Shown here in pieces: positions 1 through 5,019 of a stretch of DNA of 5,491 bases. The stretch is taken from contig JBPCXA010000143.1 in the NCBI GenBank assembly GCA_051008975.1, forward strand, positions 1-5,491, given 5' to 3'. Position 1 is the first letter of the stretch; every line of letters starts with the position of its first letter. The notes under the pieces are model-generated. The model made no database searches, was not told where the DNA came from, and saw nothing but the letters and a program-made list of their open reading frames with translations. Source of the stretch: Persebacter sp051008975. GTDB taxonomy: Bacteria > Pseudomonadota > Gammaproteobacteria > Tethybacterales > Persebacteraceae. A program made the position numbers and the translations under genes.

Positions 1-42
1 TGGGACGGCGGGCGAGAAGCGGGAATTTGCGGGGCGGCGAAT

Positions 43-156
43 GAGATTCCGGCTTTCGCCGGAATGGCGGTGTTTTTATATTCTCGGATACCGCCGAATT
101 CGGTATTGTCCGCAAAAACAAAAAGAAACCGCCATTCCGGCGAAAGCCGGAATCTC
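43..156 (+). repeat. MITE-like inverted-repeat element, copy R1
   Basis: A 29-nt sequence at 43-71 recurs as its exact reverse complement at 128-156, around a 56-nt core. Each arm is itself a hairpin, ATTCCGGC-TTTC-GCCGGAAT, followed by GGCGGT. The core has a further imperfect inverted repeat at 89-107 (ATACCG ... CGGTAT). A near copy (R2) lies at 1567-1699 in the same orientation. I see no transposase and no clear target-site duplication. Size and layout recall small non-autonomous elements such as the Correia elements of Neisseria, but the sequence is not one I recognise. An open frame across it (41-238) looks like a by-product of the repeat. A separate GC-rich hairpin, CGCGCC-AAA-GGCGCG, follows directly at 157-171. 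Confidence 0.85.
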
Positions 157-183
157 CGCGCCAAAGGCGCGAAATTCGCTCCG

Positions 184-244
184 AAAAAAAAATCGCAAAA
201 AAATTGAAAATCCTGCGTTTTTTTACCCCGTTCTCTGATAAAAT
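184..244 (+). promoter_or_regulatory. Putative extended -10 promoter with A-tract UP region for the surface-protein gene
   Basis: TGATAAAAT at 236-244 fits an extended -10 element: TG, one base, then TAAAAT, which is 5/6 to TATAAT. No good -35 hexamer lies 16-18 bp upstream. A-tracts at 184-192, 197-203 and 207-210 and a T-tract at 218-224 recur roughly once per helical turn. With transcription starting near 251, the A-rich block falls at about -67 to -41, where UP elements bind the RNA polymerase alpha subunit. TTGAAA at 204-209 is 29 bp from the -10, too far to be its -35. The assignment is by inspection only. Confidence 0.45.
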
Positions 245-264
245 CGGATTTTTACTGCACTCAA

Positions 265-270
265 AAGGAG
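265..270 (+). promoter_or_regulatory. Strong Shine-Dalgarno site fixing the ATG at 280
   Basis: AAGGAG lies 9 nt before the ATG at 280. It supports initiation upstream of the poly-C tract rather than at a later codon. It is the only strong Shine-Dalgarno sequence I see before a start codon in the window; dacB, dprA and def lack one. Confidence 0.75.
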
Positions 271-279
271 CGTTCCACG

Positions 280-1539
280 ATGAAAATTGTTGCCCCCCCC
301 CCCCCTTGTGACTCGTTAATTTTACGGATTTTCCGCGTTCTCGCCGTGTTTTTGGCGGCGATTCTCGGAACGACGGCGGCGAACGCACAGGAAGCCCGGG
401 CGCAGGTGTATTCCAAGCCCACCGCCAATTTCTCCATCTTCGGGCGGACGGTTGATTTGGACGAGACGCTGGTGGAGATTATCGCCGATTTTACCGGCGG
501 CGTTTCTCCTTTTGCCGCTTTCGACTCATATTGGGCGAGGATTGATTCGGACGGCGGTTTCACGGCGGCGGGTCAGGTTGTGGGCAATGACGGCTTGCCG
601 ACTTTTGGCGGAGACCCGGTGGCGGCGGGCAATCGCATAATAATAACCGATGCCATTGCCACCGGGGCGGCGGTTATTACTGTTCGCGTGTATCGGAATT
701 CGGTCGGGATTTTGGCGTTGGCGGACGGCGAAGTTCCTGCGGGCAGAATCGCCGCCGCCTCCGATTTGGTGGCGGGCGAAGAATTCTTTCTTCTGACGAC
801 CGGCGATGTTTGGACGGAGGTGCCCAACGCCAGATCCGGTACGCGGGAATATGAAGCACCGACTTGCGACCCGGACGGACTTACGCCGGACTTGTCCGCC
901 GACGGTTCAATTTGCGAAGCCGTCGCCGTCGCAACTCCGAATTTGCCCGCCGATTCCGATTCCGTTCCCACTCCCGGCGGCGACGGCGACGCCCGAGATT
1001 TGGCGGTTGTCGGCTTGGGTGTGGGCGTTGTCGGATTTATGGCGGCGTATCTTTCGGGCGGCGATTTTTCGCTGTTCAATTTCGCCCCCGATTTCGGCTA
1101 TTCGCTGAACGAAAGCAGCTACTCTGTGAACACAGGCGGTCGGCTGAATTTCCGTAAAGACAACTGGCATCTGTACTACGCCGCCGGACAAGAAAATGCG
1201 AACGGCGAATTCGGTGATTTCCGCTACGAAAGCGGCGGCGAATACTCCGCCGATTTGTGGACCGCCGCGTTCTCCGAAACCGTCCAAGGCGAAACCGCCG
1301 ATTACAATTTTGCGTTGTCTGCGGATTATCACGGCGGAATTTGGCGACTGTCGCCGACGTACCGTCTGCATTCCCGTTTGGACGAGGACGAAACCGAAAC
1401 GCGGAATTCGCTGAATTTAGAAAGCGTTCTCCGCTACAACCGCTGGACGATTCGCCCGTCTGCTGGATTCCGCTGGGAATCGGCGGACGAATTCGGCGAC
1501 AACGCCCGCTTCAATTTGTCGGCGGTGCGGCGGTTTTAG
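280..1539 (+). CDS. Predicted phase-variable outer-membrane/surface protein of unrecognised family
   Basis: I do not recognise the family. Residues 13-36 (LILRIFRVL ... TTAANA) form a signal peptide, with likely cleavage after Ala36 or Ala41. Residues about 42-235 are a Gly/Asp/Ala-rich exported region with two cysteines, C196 and C212, that could form a disulphide. A Pro/Gly/Asp-rich stretch leads to a hydrophobic segment, LAVVGLGVGVVGFMAAYL (about 240-257). The last 150 residues alternate polar and aromatic or hydrophobic positions in about eight short strands and end in Phe, as outer-membrane beta-barrels do; an 8-stranded OmpA/OmpX-sized barrel is plausible. The start is supported by AAGGAG at 265-270. 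Codons 5-9 contain 13 C's (APPPP, ahead of the hydrophobic core), so the frame depends on tract length. The gene is convergent with dacB and flanked by repeats R1 and R2. A small passenger-bearing barrel is an alternative. The CDS and its export are well supported; adhesin or decoy roles are guesses. Confidence 0.85.
   Translation: MKIVAPPPPCDSLILRIFRVLAVFLAAILGTTAANAQEARAQVYSKPTANFSIFGRTVDLDETLVEIIADFTGGVSPFAAFDSYWARIDSDGGFTAAGQVVGNDGLPTFGGDPVAAGNRIIITDAIATGAAVITVRVYRNSVGILALADGEVPAGRIAAASDLVAGEEFFLLTTGDVWTEVPNARSGTREYEAPTCDPDGLTPDLSADGSICEAVAVATPNLPADSDSVPTPGGDGDARDLAVVGLGVGVVGFMAAYLSGGDFSLFNFAPDFGYSLNESSYSVNTGGRLNFRKDNWHLYYAAGQENANGEFGDFRYESGGEYSADLWTAAFSETVQGETADYNFALSADYHGGIWRLSPTYRLHSRLDEDETETRNSLNLESVLRYNRWTIRPSAGFRWESADEFGDNARFNLSAVRRF
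293..305 (+). repeat. Poly-C tract (C13), probable slipped-strand phase-variation switch
   Basis: Thirteen uninterrupted C residues begin 13 nt after the first base of the ATG. With 13 C's the 419-codon frame is open. With 12, translation stops at TAA 317-319 after 12 residues; with 14, it stops at TGA 309-311 after 10. Changes by multiples of three keep the gene on and only alter the number of prolines in the signal-peptide n-region. Poly-C/G tracts of this length are classic contingency loci in Neisseria and Campylobacter. The exact length in one assembled sequence may be a consensus or a sequencing error. Confidence 0.85.
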
Positions 1540-1548
1540 GGGGAGGGA

Positions 1549-1565
1549 TTCCTGCTACGCAGGAA
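1549..1565. repeat. Short hairpin of the ATTCC-type repeat family
   Basis: TTCCTGC-TAC-GCAGGAA is a perfect 7-bp stem with a 3-nt loop, 10 nt after the stop codon of the surface-protein gene. The stem matches the R3 arm hairpins (ATTCCTGC ... GCAGGAAT), so it looks like a solo arm of that family. No T-tract follows it, so it is not called a terminator. Confidence 0.65.
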
Positions 1566-1566
1566 G

Positions 1567-1699
1567 GAGATTCCGGTCCCCGCGTTCGCGAGGATAAACT
1601 TTCGCCGGAATGGCGGTTTTTATATTTTCGGATACCGCCAAATTCGGTATTGTCCGCAAAGACAAAAAGCACCGCCATTCCGGCGAAAGCCGGAATCTC
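1567..1699 (+). repeat. MITE-like inverted-repeat element, copy R2, with 22-nt insertion
   Basis: This is a second copy of R1 in the same orientation. The right arm at 1671-1699 is identical to the R1 right arm over 29 nt. The left arm is the same sequence split in two: GAGATTCCGG at 1567-1576 and its remainder at 1599-1617, separated by 22 extra bases at 1577-1598. The 53-nt core differs from that of R1 by a few substitutions and small indels, so the copies have diverged little. The element starts 27 bp after the surface-protein stop codon. Confidence 0.85.
1577..1598 (+). other. 22-nt insertion in R2 resembling a type I-E CRISPR repeat
   Basis: The insertion is defined by comparing R2 with the intact R1 arm. 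It is itself a small hairpin (CGCG-TT-CGCG at its centre). Read with the next base (1577-1599), it starts TCCCCGCG and ends GATAAAC, as does the E. coli type I-E CRISPR repeat I recall, and agrees at 19 of 23 positions. There is one unit only, no second copy at CRISPR spacing and no cas gene here, so it is not called a CRISPR array. Chance similarity between two GC-rich hairpins remains possible. Confidence 0.35.
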
Positions 1700-1734
1700 T
1701 TTGTTCACTTTGACTTTTCGCATTAACTCCCCCC

Positions 1735-1840
1735 CGTCCCATTCCTGCGAAGGCAGGAATCTCCGCCGCCGCAAAGCGGCGGGTAATTGTACAATTACCG
1801 CCTTCGGCGTATAGATTCCTGCTTTCGCAGGAATGGGACG
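1735..1840. repeat. Multi-hairpin inverted-repeat element R3
   Basis: Arms at 1735-1762 and 1813-1840 are 28-nt reverse complements with one mismatch. Each arm holds an ATTCCTGC ... GCAGGAAT hairpin. The 50-nt core carries three more structures: CCGCCGC-AAA-GCGGCGG (1766-1782), a perfect 18-bp palindrome GGTAATTGTACAATTACC (1782-1799), and CGCC-TTC-GGCG (1799-1809). The element ends 4 bp from the dacB stop codon, so in a dacB transcript it would fold straight after the coding region. A role in 3'-end protection or weak bidirectional termination is inferred from position. It shares arm architecture but no core sequence with R1/R2. Confidence 0.8.
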
Positions 1841-1844
1841 TCTC

Positions 1845-3257
1845 TTATTGATTCAGCGTCCAGCGAATCATCGCGTCTTGAAAACGGCGGGCGCGCGAGC
1901 CGGAAGATTCAATCATACAAATGAAGACGATGTCGCGTCCCGCTTCGTCGCGCAAAAAACCGGCGATGTTGTTGACGCCGTTTAAACTGCCGGTTTTTAG
2001 ATGCCCGCGTCCGCGCGCGGTTTTGGTCAGGCGTCTTCGCAAAGTGCCGTCAATTCCCAATATCGGCAGCGAGGAAATAATTTCGGCGCGCAGCGGATGC
2101 GCCAGAATTTGCCGCAACAGCGTCGCCATTTGTCCCGCCGACATCCGCCCTTCGCGCGAAAGTCCGCTGCCGTTGTCCACAAAAAATTCGCCCTCAATCC
2201 CCCGCCCCCGCATCCATTCGTCGAACACCGCGCGCGCCGATTCCGGCGAATACGGCGGCGCGCCGCCCGCCTCCGCGAGGGATAAAAAGATGTTGCGGGC
2301 GATGACGTTATTGCTGAATTTATTCATCGCCGCGACGGCGGAATACAGCGGCGGCGATTCAAATACGGCGATTTCCTCCGCGTCCGGCGGAGACGGCGCG
2401 ACCCGCCATTTTCCGCTCCATTCGCCGCCCAGACGCCGCCACAGCGCGCCGAAAACTCCCGCCGCATTCGCCGCCTGCGAAATCGCCGTCGCATAAAACG
2501 CCTGCTCGCCGCAACGCGGGGAATATCTTCCGCGCAAAGACAGCGTAATCCGGTCGCCGTCGCCGCGATACCGCTCCGAAATTCGCCCGCGCCAATTGGA
2601 GCATCGCGTCCGCCCCGCGCGCAATTGATTGTCAATTACGAAATTTTCGTTGGGCGGTTCCAAATACGCGCGAATACCGCCCCGTCGCGGCGACAGGACG
2701 ATTTTATGCGCGTTAAAATTGACCGCCAGCGCGCCGCCGCCGGCGTTGTAGGGTTTGCGCGCCGCGCCGTCAAACGCCGCCGTATCGTGGGGCGGAATTA
2801 AAAACAATGTGTCGTCTATGATCAAATCGCCGGTAAACGCGCGCAGTCCGCGGCTGCGCAGATCATTAATTTGATGCAAAAAACGTTCCGCCGTCAGATG
2901 CGGATCGCCGCCGCCGGAGAGAATTAAATCGCCGCGCAGAACGCCGTCTTCAATTTCGCCGGCGCGCTTAAACGCCGTCTTCCATTGATGGCGCGGACCG
3001 AGAATGTCAAACGCCGCGAACGCCAGCGGCAACTTTGTCAAAGACGCCGGGTTAAATAACTTTTGCGGCTGATGCGACAGCAGCGGCGCGTCTTCGCCGG
3101 AACGAAAAATTACGATTCCCGCCCGCGCCGGGGAAATGCCGTTTTGTTTCATCAGCGCGCGCACATCGGGCGGCGGCGCCGCCGACGCGGAGGCGAATAT
3201 GACGACCGCCGCGCCCGCGCGGCACAGCCGCAAAAAACAAAAAAACGCGCGTCGCAT
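1845..3257 (-). CDS. dacB: D-alanyl-D-alanine carboxypeptidase/endopeptidase (PBP4, peptidase family S13)
   Basis: The enzyme trims the terminal D-Ala of peptidoglycan stem peptides and cuts D-Ala-mDAP cross-links in the periplasm. At 470 residues it is close to E. coli PBP4 (477). Residues 1-27 form a signal peptide ending ASASAA. All three penicillin-binding motifs are present: SLTK at 72-75 with catalytic Ser72, SNN at 315-317, and KTG at 421-423. SGGGDPHL (114-121) and DNGSGLS (361-367) are typical of the family. An in-frame TGA directly precedes ATG 3257, so the protein cannot begin further upstream; no Shine-Dalgarno sequence is visible. dprA lies 119 bp upstream on the same strand, and that gap is AT-rich with a TACAAT -10-like box at 3321-3316 but no good -35, so dacB may be transcribed separately. 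The identification is secure. Confidence 0.95.
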   Translation of the reverse strand: MRRAFFCFLRLCRAGAAVVIFASASAAPPPDVRALMKQNGISPARAGIVIFRSGEDAPLLSHQPQKLFNPASLTKLPLAFAAFDILGPRHQWKTAFKRAGEIEDGVLRGDLILSGGGDPHLTAERFLHQINDLRSRGLRAFTGDLIIDDTLFLIPPHDTAAFDGAARKPYNAGGGALAVNFNAHKIVLSPRRGGIRAYLEPPNENFVIDNQLRAGRTRCSNWRGRISERYRGDGDRITLSLRGRYSPRCGEQAFYATAISQAANAAGVFGALWRRLGGEWSGKWRVAPSPPDAEEIAVFESPPLYSAVAAMNKFSNNVIARNIFLSLAEAGGAPPYSPESARAVFDEWMRGRGIEGEFFVDNGSGLSREGRMSAGQMATLLRQILAHPLRAEIISSLPILGIDGTLRRRLTKTARGRGHLKTGSLNGVNNIAGFLRDEAGRDIVFICMIESSGSRARRFQDAMIRWTLNQ

Positions 3258-3315
3258 TCAATAAAAAATTAATGGGGAATTAAAATCAACCGTAAAACCG
3301 GCCGCAAAAAACGAC

Positions 3316-3321
3316 ATTGTA
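3316..3321 (-). promoter_or_regulatory. dacB: Possible -10 box of dacB
   Basis: TACAAT (5/6 to consensus) reads on the minus strand in the dprA-dacB gap and would give a leader of about 50 nt. No convincing -35 lies 16-18 bp further upstream. The box sits within TTGTACAA, a palindrome also found at the centre of R3 (1787-1794), which may be coincidence. Confidence 0.25.
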
Positions 3322-3376
3322 CAACATCGCCGGACGAAATGTTTTGCAATTAAAACAATTCAGCCGATTAAATCGA

Positions 3377-4492
3377 TTAAAGTTTCCGCTGATATGTACC
3401 GCCCGCCGCGGCGATAATTTTGCCCTCCATTTCCAACGTCAATAAATCGGCGAGCAGCGAGTCCGCCGGCAGCCCGCTGCGTTCGGCGATGTCGTCCAGC
3501 GCGGTCGGTTCGAAATCTATAAAACCCAGCAAATCGCCCTCGGCGGGCGGCGGCGGCGAAGAATCGCGCGCGTCGCGGGACGGAGAATCGCCCGCGCGCC
3601 GGGCGAGATTTAATTCCTCCAAAATGTCGTTCACATTTTCGGCGAGTTTCGCGCCCTGTTTTATTAAATGATGGCATCCTTTGTGCATCGGCGAATTAAT
3701 CGATCCCGGCACCGCAAAAACTTCGCGCCCCTGCTCGGCGGCGTATTCGGCGGTGATCAGCGCGCCGCTTTTTTTCGTCGCCTCGGCGACCAGACAGCCC
3801 TTCGCCATCCCGCTGATAATGCGGTTGCGGCGCGGAAAATTGTATTTGTTGGGCGGCGTGCCGAGCGGCAAATCGCTGACAATCGCGCCGCCTTGTTCGA
3901 TAATTTTCATCGCCAGCGGACGGTTTTCTTTCGGATAAACGATGTCGGCGCCGGTGCCGAAAACCGCCACCGTCTTGCCGCCGCCGGCGATCGCCCCGCG
4001 GTGGGCGGCGGCGTCGATTCCCTGCGCCAGTCCGCTGACGATATTTATTCCCGATTCGGCCAGCGAACGGGCGAACATTTCGGTGTTTTTGACGCCCGCC
4101 GCGGAGGCGTTGCGACTGCCGACAATCGCAATCAACGGGCGTTCGGAAAGCGCCCGCGGATCGCCGCGTACATACAAAAGCGGCGGCGGATCTTTGGTGC
4201 CGATATGAAAAAGCGCGGCGGAACAATTCTCCAATTCCGCGAGCGTGATGATGTGGTGGCGCGGATCTTTCAGCCATTTGGCGACGGCTTCGGCGGCGCG
4301 TTCCCCGTGTTCGTCGGGACGCAAATTGTTAGCCACGGCGGGCGGCAAAAAACCGGCCAAGGCGGACGGCGGGGCGCGCAAAACCGCGCCCGGCGATTCA
4401 AATTTTTCCAATAATTTGCGCATCATCACCGGTCCCACGCCCTTGGCCATGGAAAGTACAATCCAGTCCCGAAGTTGAAAATCGCGCGGCAT
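3377..4492 (-). CDS. dprA: DNA-processing protein DprA (Smf), single-stranded DNA-binding RecA loader
   Basis: In the cytoplasm DprA binds incoming single-stranded DNA during transformation, protects it and loads RecA; homologues also occur in species not known to be competent. The 371-residue protein has the full three-part layout. A helix-hairpin-like N-terminal domain (about 8-60) includes KGVGP. The Rossmann-like DprA domain (about 100-295) carries GSRNAS (125-130), SGLAQGID (153-160), FPRRNRIISG (219-228), KSGALITAEYA and VPGS (261-264). A Ser/Pro/Asp-rich linker (about 301-318) leads to a C-terminal winged-helix domain (about 322-371). The ATG at 4492 is 20 bp from the divergent def start and lacks a Shine-Dalgarno sequence. 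TAAAAT at 4507-4502 on the minus strand could be its -10, which would give almost no leader. No sign of decay. Confidence 0.96.
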   Translation of the reverse strand: MPRDFQLRDWIVLSMAKGVGPVMMRKLLEKFESPGAVLRAPPSALAGFLPPAVANNLRPDEHGERAAEAVAKWLKDPRHHIITLAELENCSAALFHIGTKDPPPLLYVRGDPRALSERPLIAIVGSRNASAAGVKNTEMFARSLAESGINIVSGLAQGIDAAAHRGAIAGGGKTVAVFGTGADIVYPKENRPLAMKIIEQGGAIVSDLPLGTPPNKYNFPRRNRIISGMAKGCLVAEATKKSGALITAEYAAEQGREVFAVPGSINSPMHKGCHHLIKQGAKLAENVNDILEELNLARRAGDSPSRDARDSSPPPPAEGDLLGFIDFEPTALDDIAERSGLPADSLLADLLTLEMEGKIIAAAGGTYQRKL

Positions 4493-4503
4493 AATGTTAA
4501 CAT
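4475..4503 (+). promoter_or_regulatory. Putative def promoter inside the start of dprA
   Basis: TTGAAA at 4475-4480 (5/6 to the -35 consensus) is separated by exactly 17 bp from TAACAT at 4498-4503 (4/6 to the -10). Transcription would start near 4510, only about 3 nt before the def ATG at 4513, giving a leaderless or nearly leaderless mRNA. The -10 lies in a palindrome that also overlaps the likely dprA -10. The -10 match is modest, so this is a candidate only. Confidence 0.4.
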
Positions 4504-4504
4504 T
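4493..4504. promoter_or_regulatory. Perfect palindrome in the 20-bp gap between divergent dprA and def
   Basis: AATGTTAACATT is a 12-bp perfect palindrome filling most of the gap between the two start codons. It overlaps the candidate -10 boxes of both genes (TAACAT 4498-4503 on plus, TAAAAT 4507-4502 on minus). A regulator bound here could affect both promoters, but AT-rich promoter sequence makes short palindromes fairly likely by chance. Confidence 0.35.
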
Positions 4505-4512
4505 TTAACCGA

Positions 4513-5019
4513 ATGCCGCCGCCCGCCATTGTTAAATTTCCGCATCCCGCGTTGCGCGCCCCCGCCCGCGCGGTGTCCGCCGTCGACGACGATTTGCGCG
4601 CGCTGACGGACGGAATGATCGCGGCGATGCGCGCGGCGGGCGGAGTCGGTCTCGCCGCGCCGCAAGTCGCGCGTCCGGTGCGGTTAATTGTCGCCGCCGC
4701 CGCCGAAAACGCCGCGCCGCTGGTGTTTTTTAATCCGAAAATCACCGCCGCCGCCGCGGAAATCGCCGAAAGAGAAGAAGGATGTTTGTCGATGCCCGGC
4801 ATTTCCGCCGTCGTCCGCCGTCCGGCGGCGGTGACCGTTTCCGGAATTGACCGGGACGGCGGCGAATTTCGGGCGGACGCCGAGGGATTATTGGCGGCGT
4901 GTTTGCAGCACGAAATTGATCATCTGAACGGCGTTTTGTTTGTCGATCATTTAAGCCGCCTCAAAAAAAACCGCCTACTCGCCAAATACCGCAAACTTTC
5001 GGACGGACGCGGCGTCTGA
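4513..5019 (+). CDS. def: Peptide deformylase
   Basis: This metallo-hydrolase removes the N-formyl group from nascent proteins in the cytoplasm. The 168-residue length is normal for the family. All three active-site motifs are intact: GVGLAAPQ (44-51), EEGCLSMPG (88-96) with metal ligand Cys91, and QHEIDHLNG (132-140) with ligands His133 and His137 and catalytic Glu134. The start at 4513 gives the expected short lead-in, with the family's FPHPALR-type segment at residues 9-15. No Shine-Dalgarno sequence precedes it. dprA diverges 20 bp upstream. The stop codon overlaps the fmt start in TGATG (5017-5021), so the two genes are probably co-transcribed and translationally coupled. Identification is certain on motifs and context. 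Confidence 0.97.
   Translation: MPPPAIVKFPHPALRAPARAVSAVDDDLRALTDGMIAAMRAAGGVGLAAPQVARPVRLIVAAAAENAAPLVFFNPKITAAAAEIAEREEGCLSMPGISAVVRRPAAVTVSGIDRDGGEFRADAEGLLAACLQHEIDHLNGVLFVDHLSRLKKNRLLAKYRKLSDGRGV

Larger units (their letters stand above)
1540..1844. other. Convergent intergenic region packed with inverted repeats, no gene
   Basis: These 305 bp separate the stop of the surface-protein gene (TAG 1537-1539) from the dacB stop on the other strand. I see no credible coding region or RNA gene; open frames here cross repeats. The contents in order are hairpin 1549-1565, element R2 1567-1699, a 35-bp spacer ending in seven C's (1729-1735), and element R3 1735-1840. No hairpin is followed by a clean run of T's on either strand, so no standard intrinsic terminator is called. 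The stacked hairpins could still limit read-through or protect both transcripts' 3' ends. Confidence 0.75.

Noticed and set aside
1..8. TGGGACG at the left edge matches the outer end of R3
   Set aside because: The match is only seven bases at the window edge, too short to call another R3 copy, although sequence to the left could show one.
41..238. A 65-codon open frame across R1
   Set aside because: It consists mainly of the inverted repeat read through, has no ribosome binding site, and a similar translation appears from R2. It is a by-product of the repeat.
1549..1699. Intrinsic terminator for the surface-protein gene
   Set aside because: The hairpins are strong, but none is followed by a run of T's on the plus strand, so the standard signature is missing.
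43..1699. The ATTCC-type motifs as DNA-uptake sequences, given dprA nearby
   Set aside because: The motifs occur only inside the repeat elements and not as dispersed single copies in the genes, as uptake sequences usually are. One window is too small to test abundance.
1257..1814. A 185-codon open frame overlapping the end of the surface-protein gene and the repeats
   Set aside because: It runs out of frame within the gene and then through R2 and R3. Its composition is Arg/Pro-rich, as in shadow frames.
3341..3360. Terminator hairpin after dprA (TGTTTT ... AAAACA on the minus strand)
   Set aside because: The stem is a six-pair AT-rich helix followed by a very short T-run, too weak to call.
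3545..3558. GGC triplet run in dprA as a repeat-length switch
   Set aside because: It is only about four or five triplets, encoding part of the proline-rich linker. Changes would keep the frame, so no on/off effect is expected.
3668..4414. A 248-codon frame on the plus strand opposite dprA
   Set aside because: It is antisense to conserved DprA motifs, rich in Arg/Gly/Phe and without domain signals. It reflects the GC-rich codon bias of dprA.
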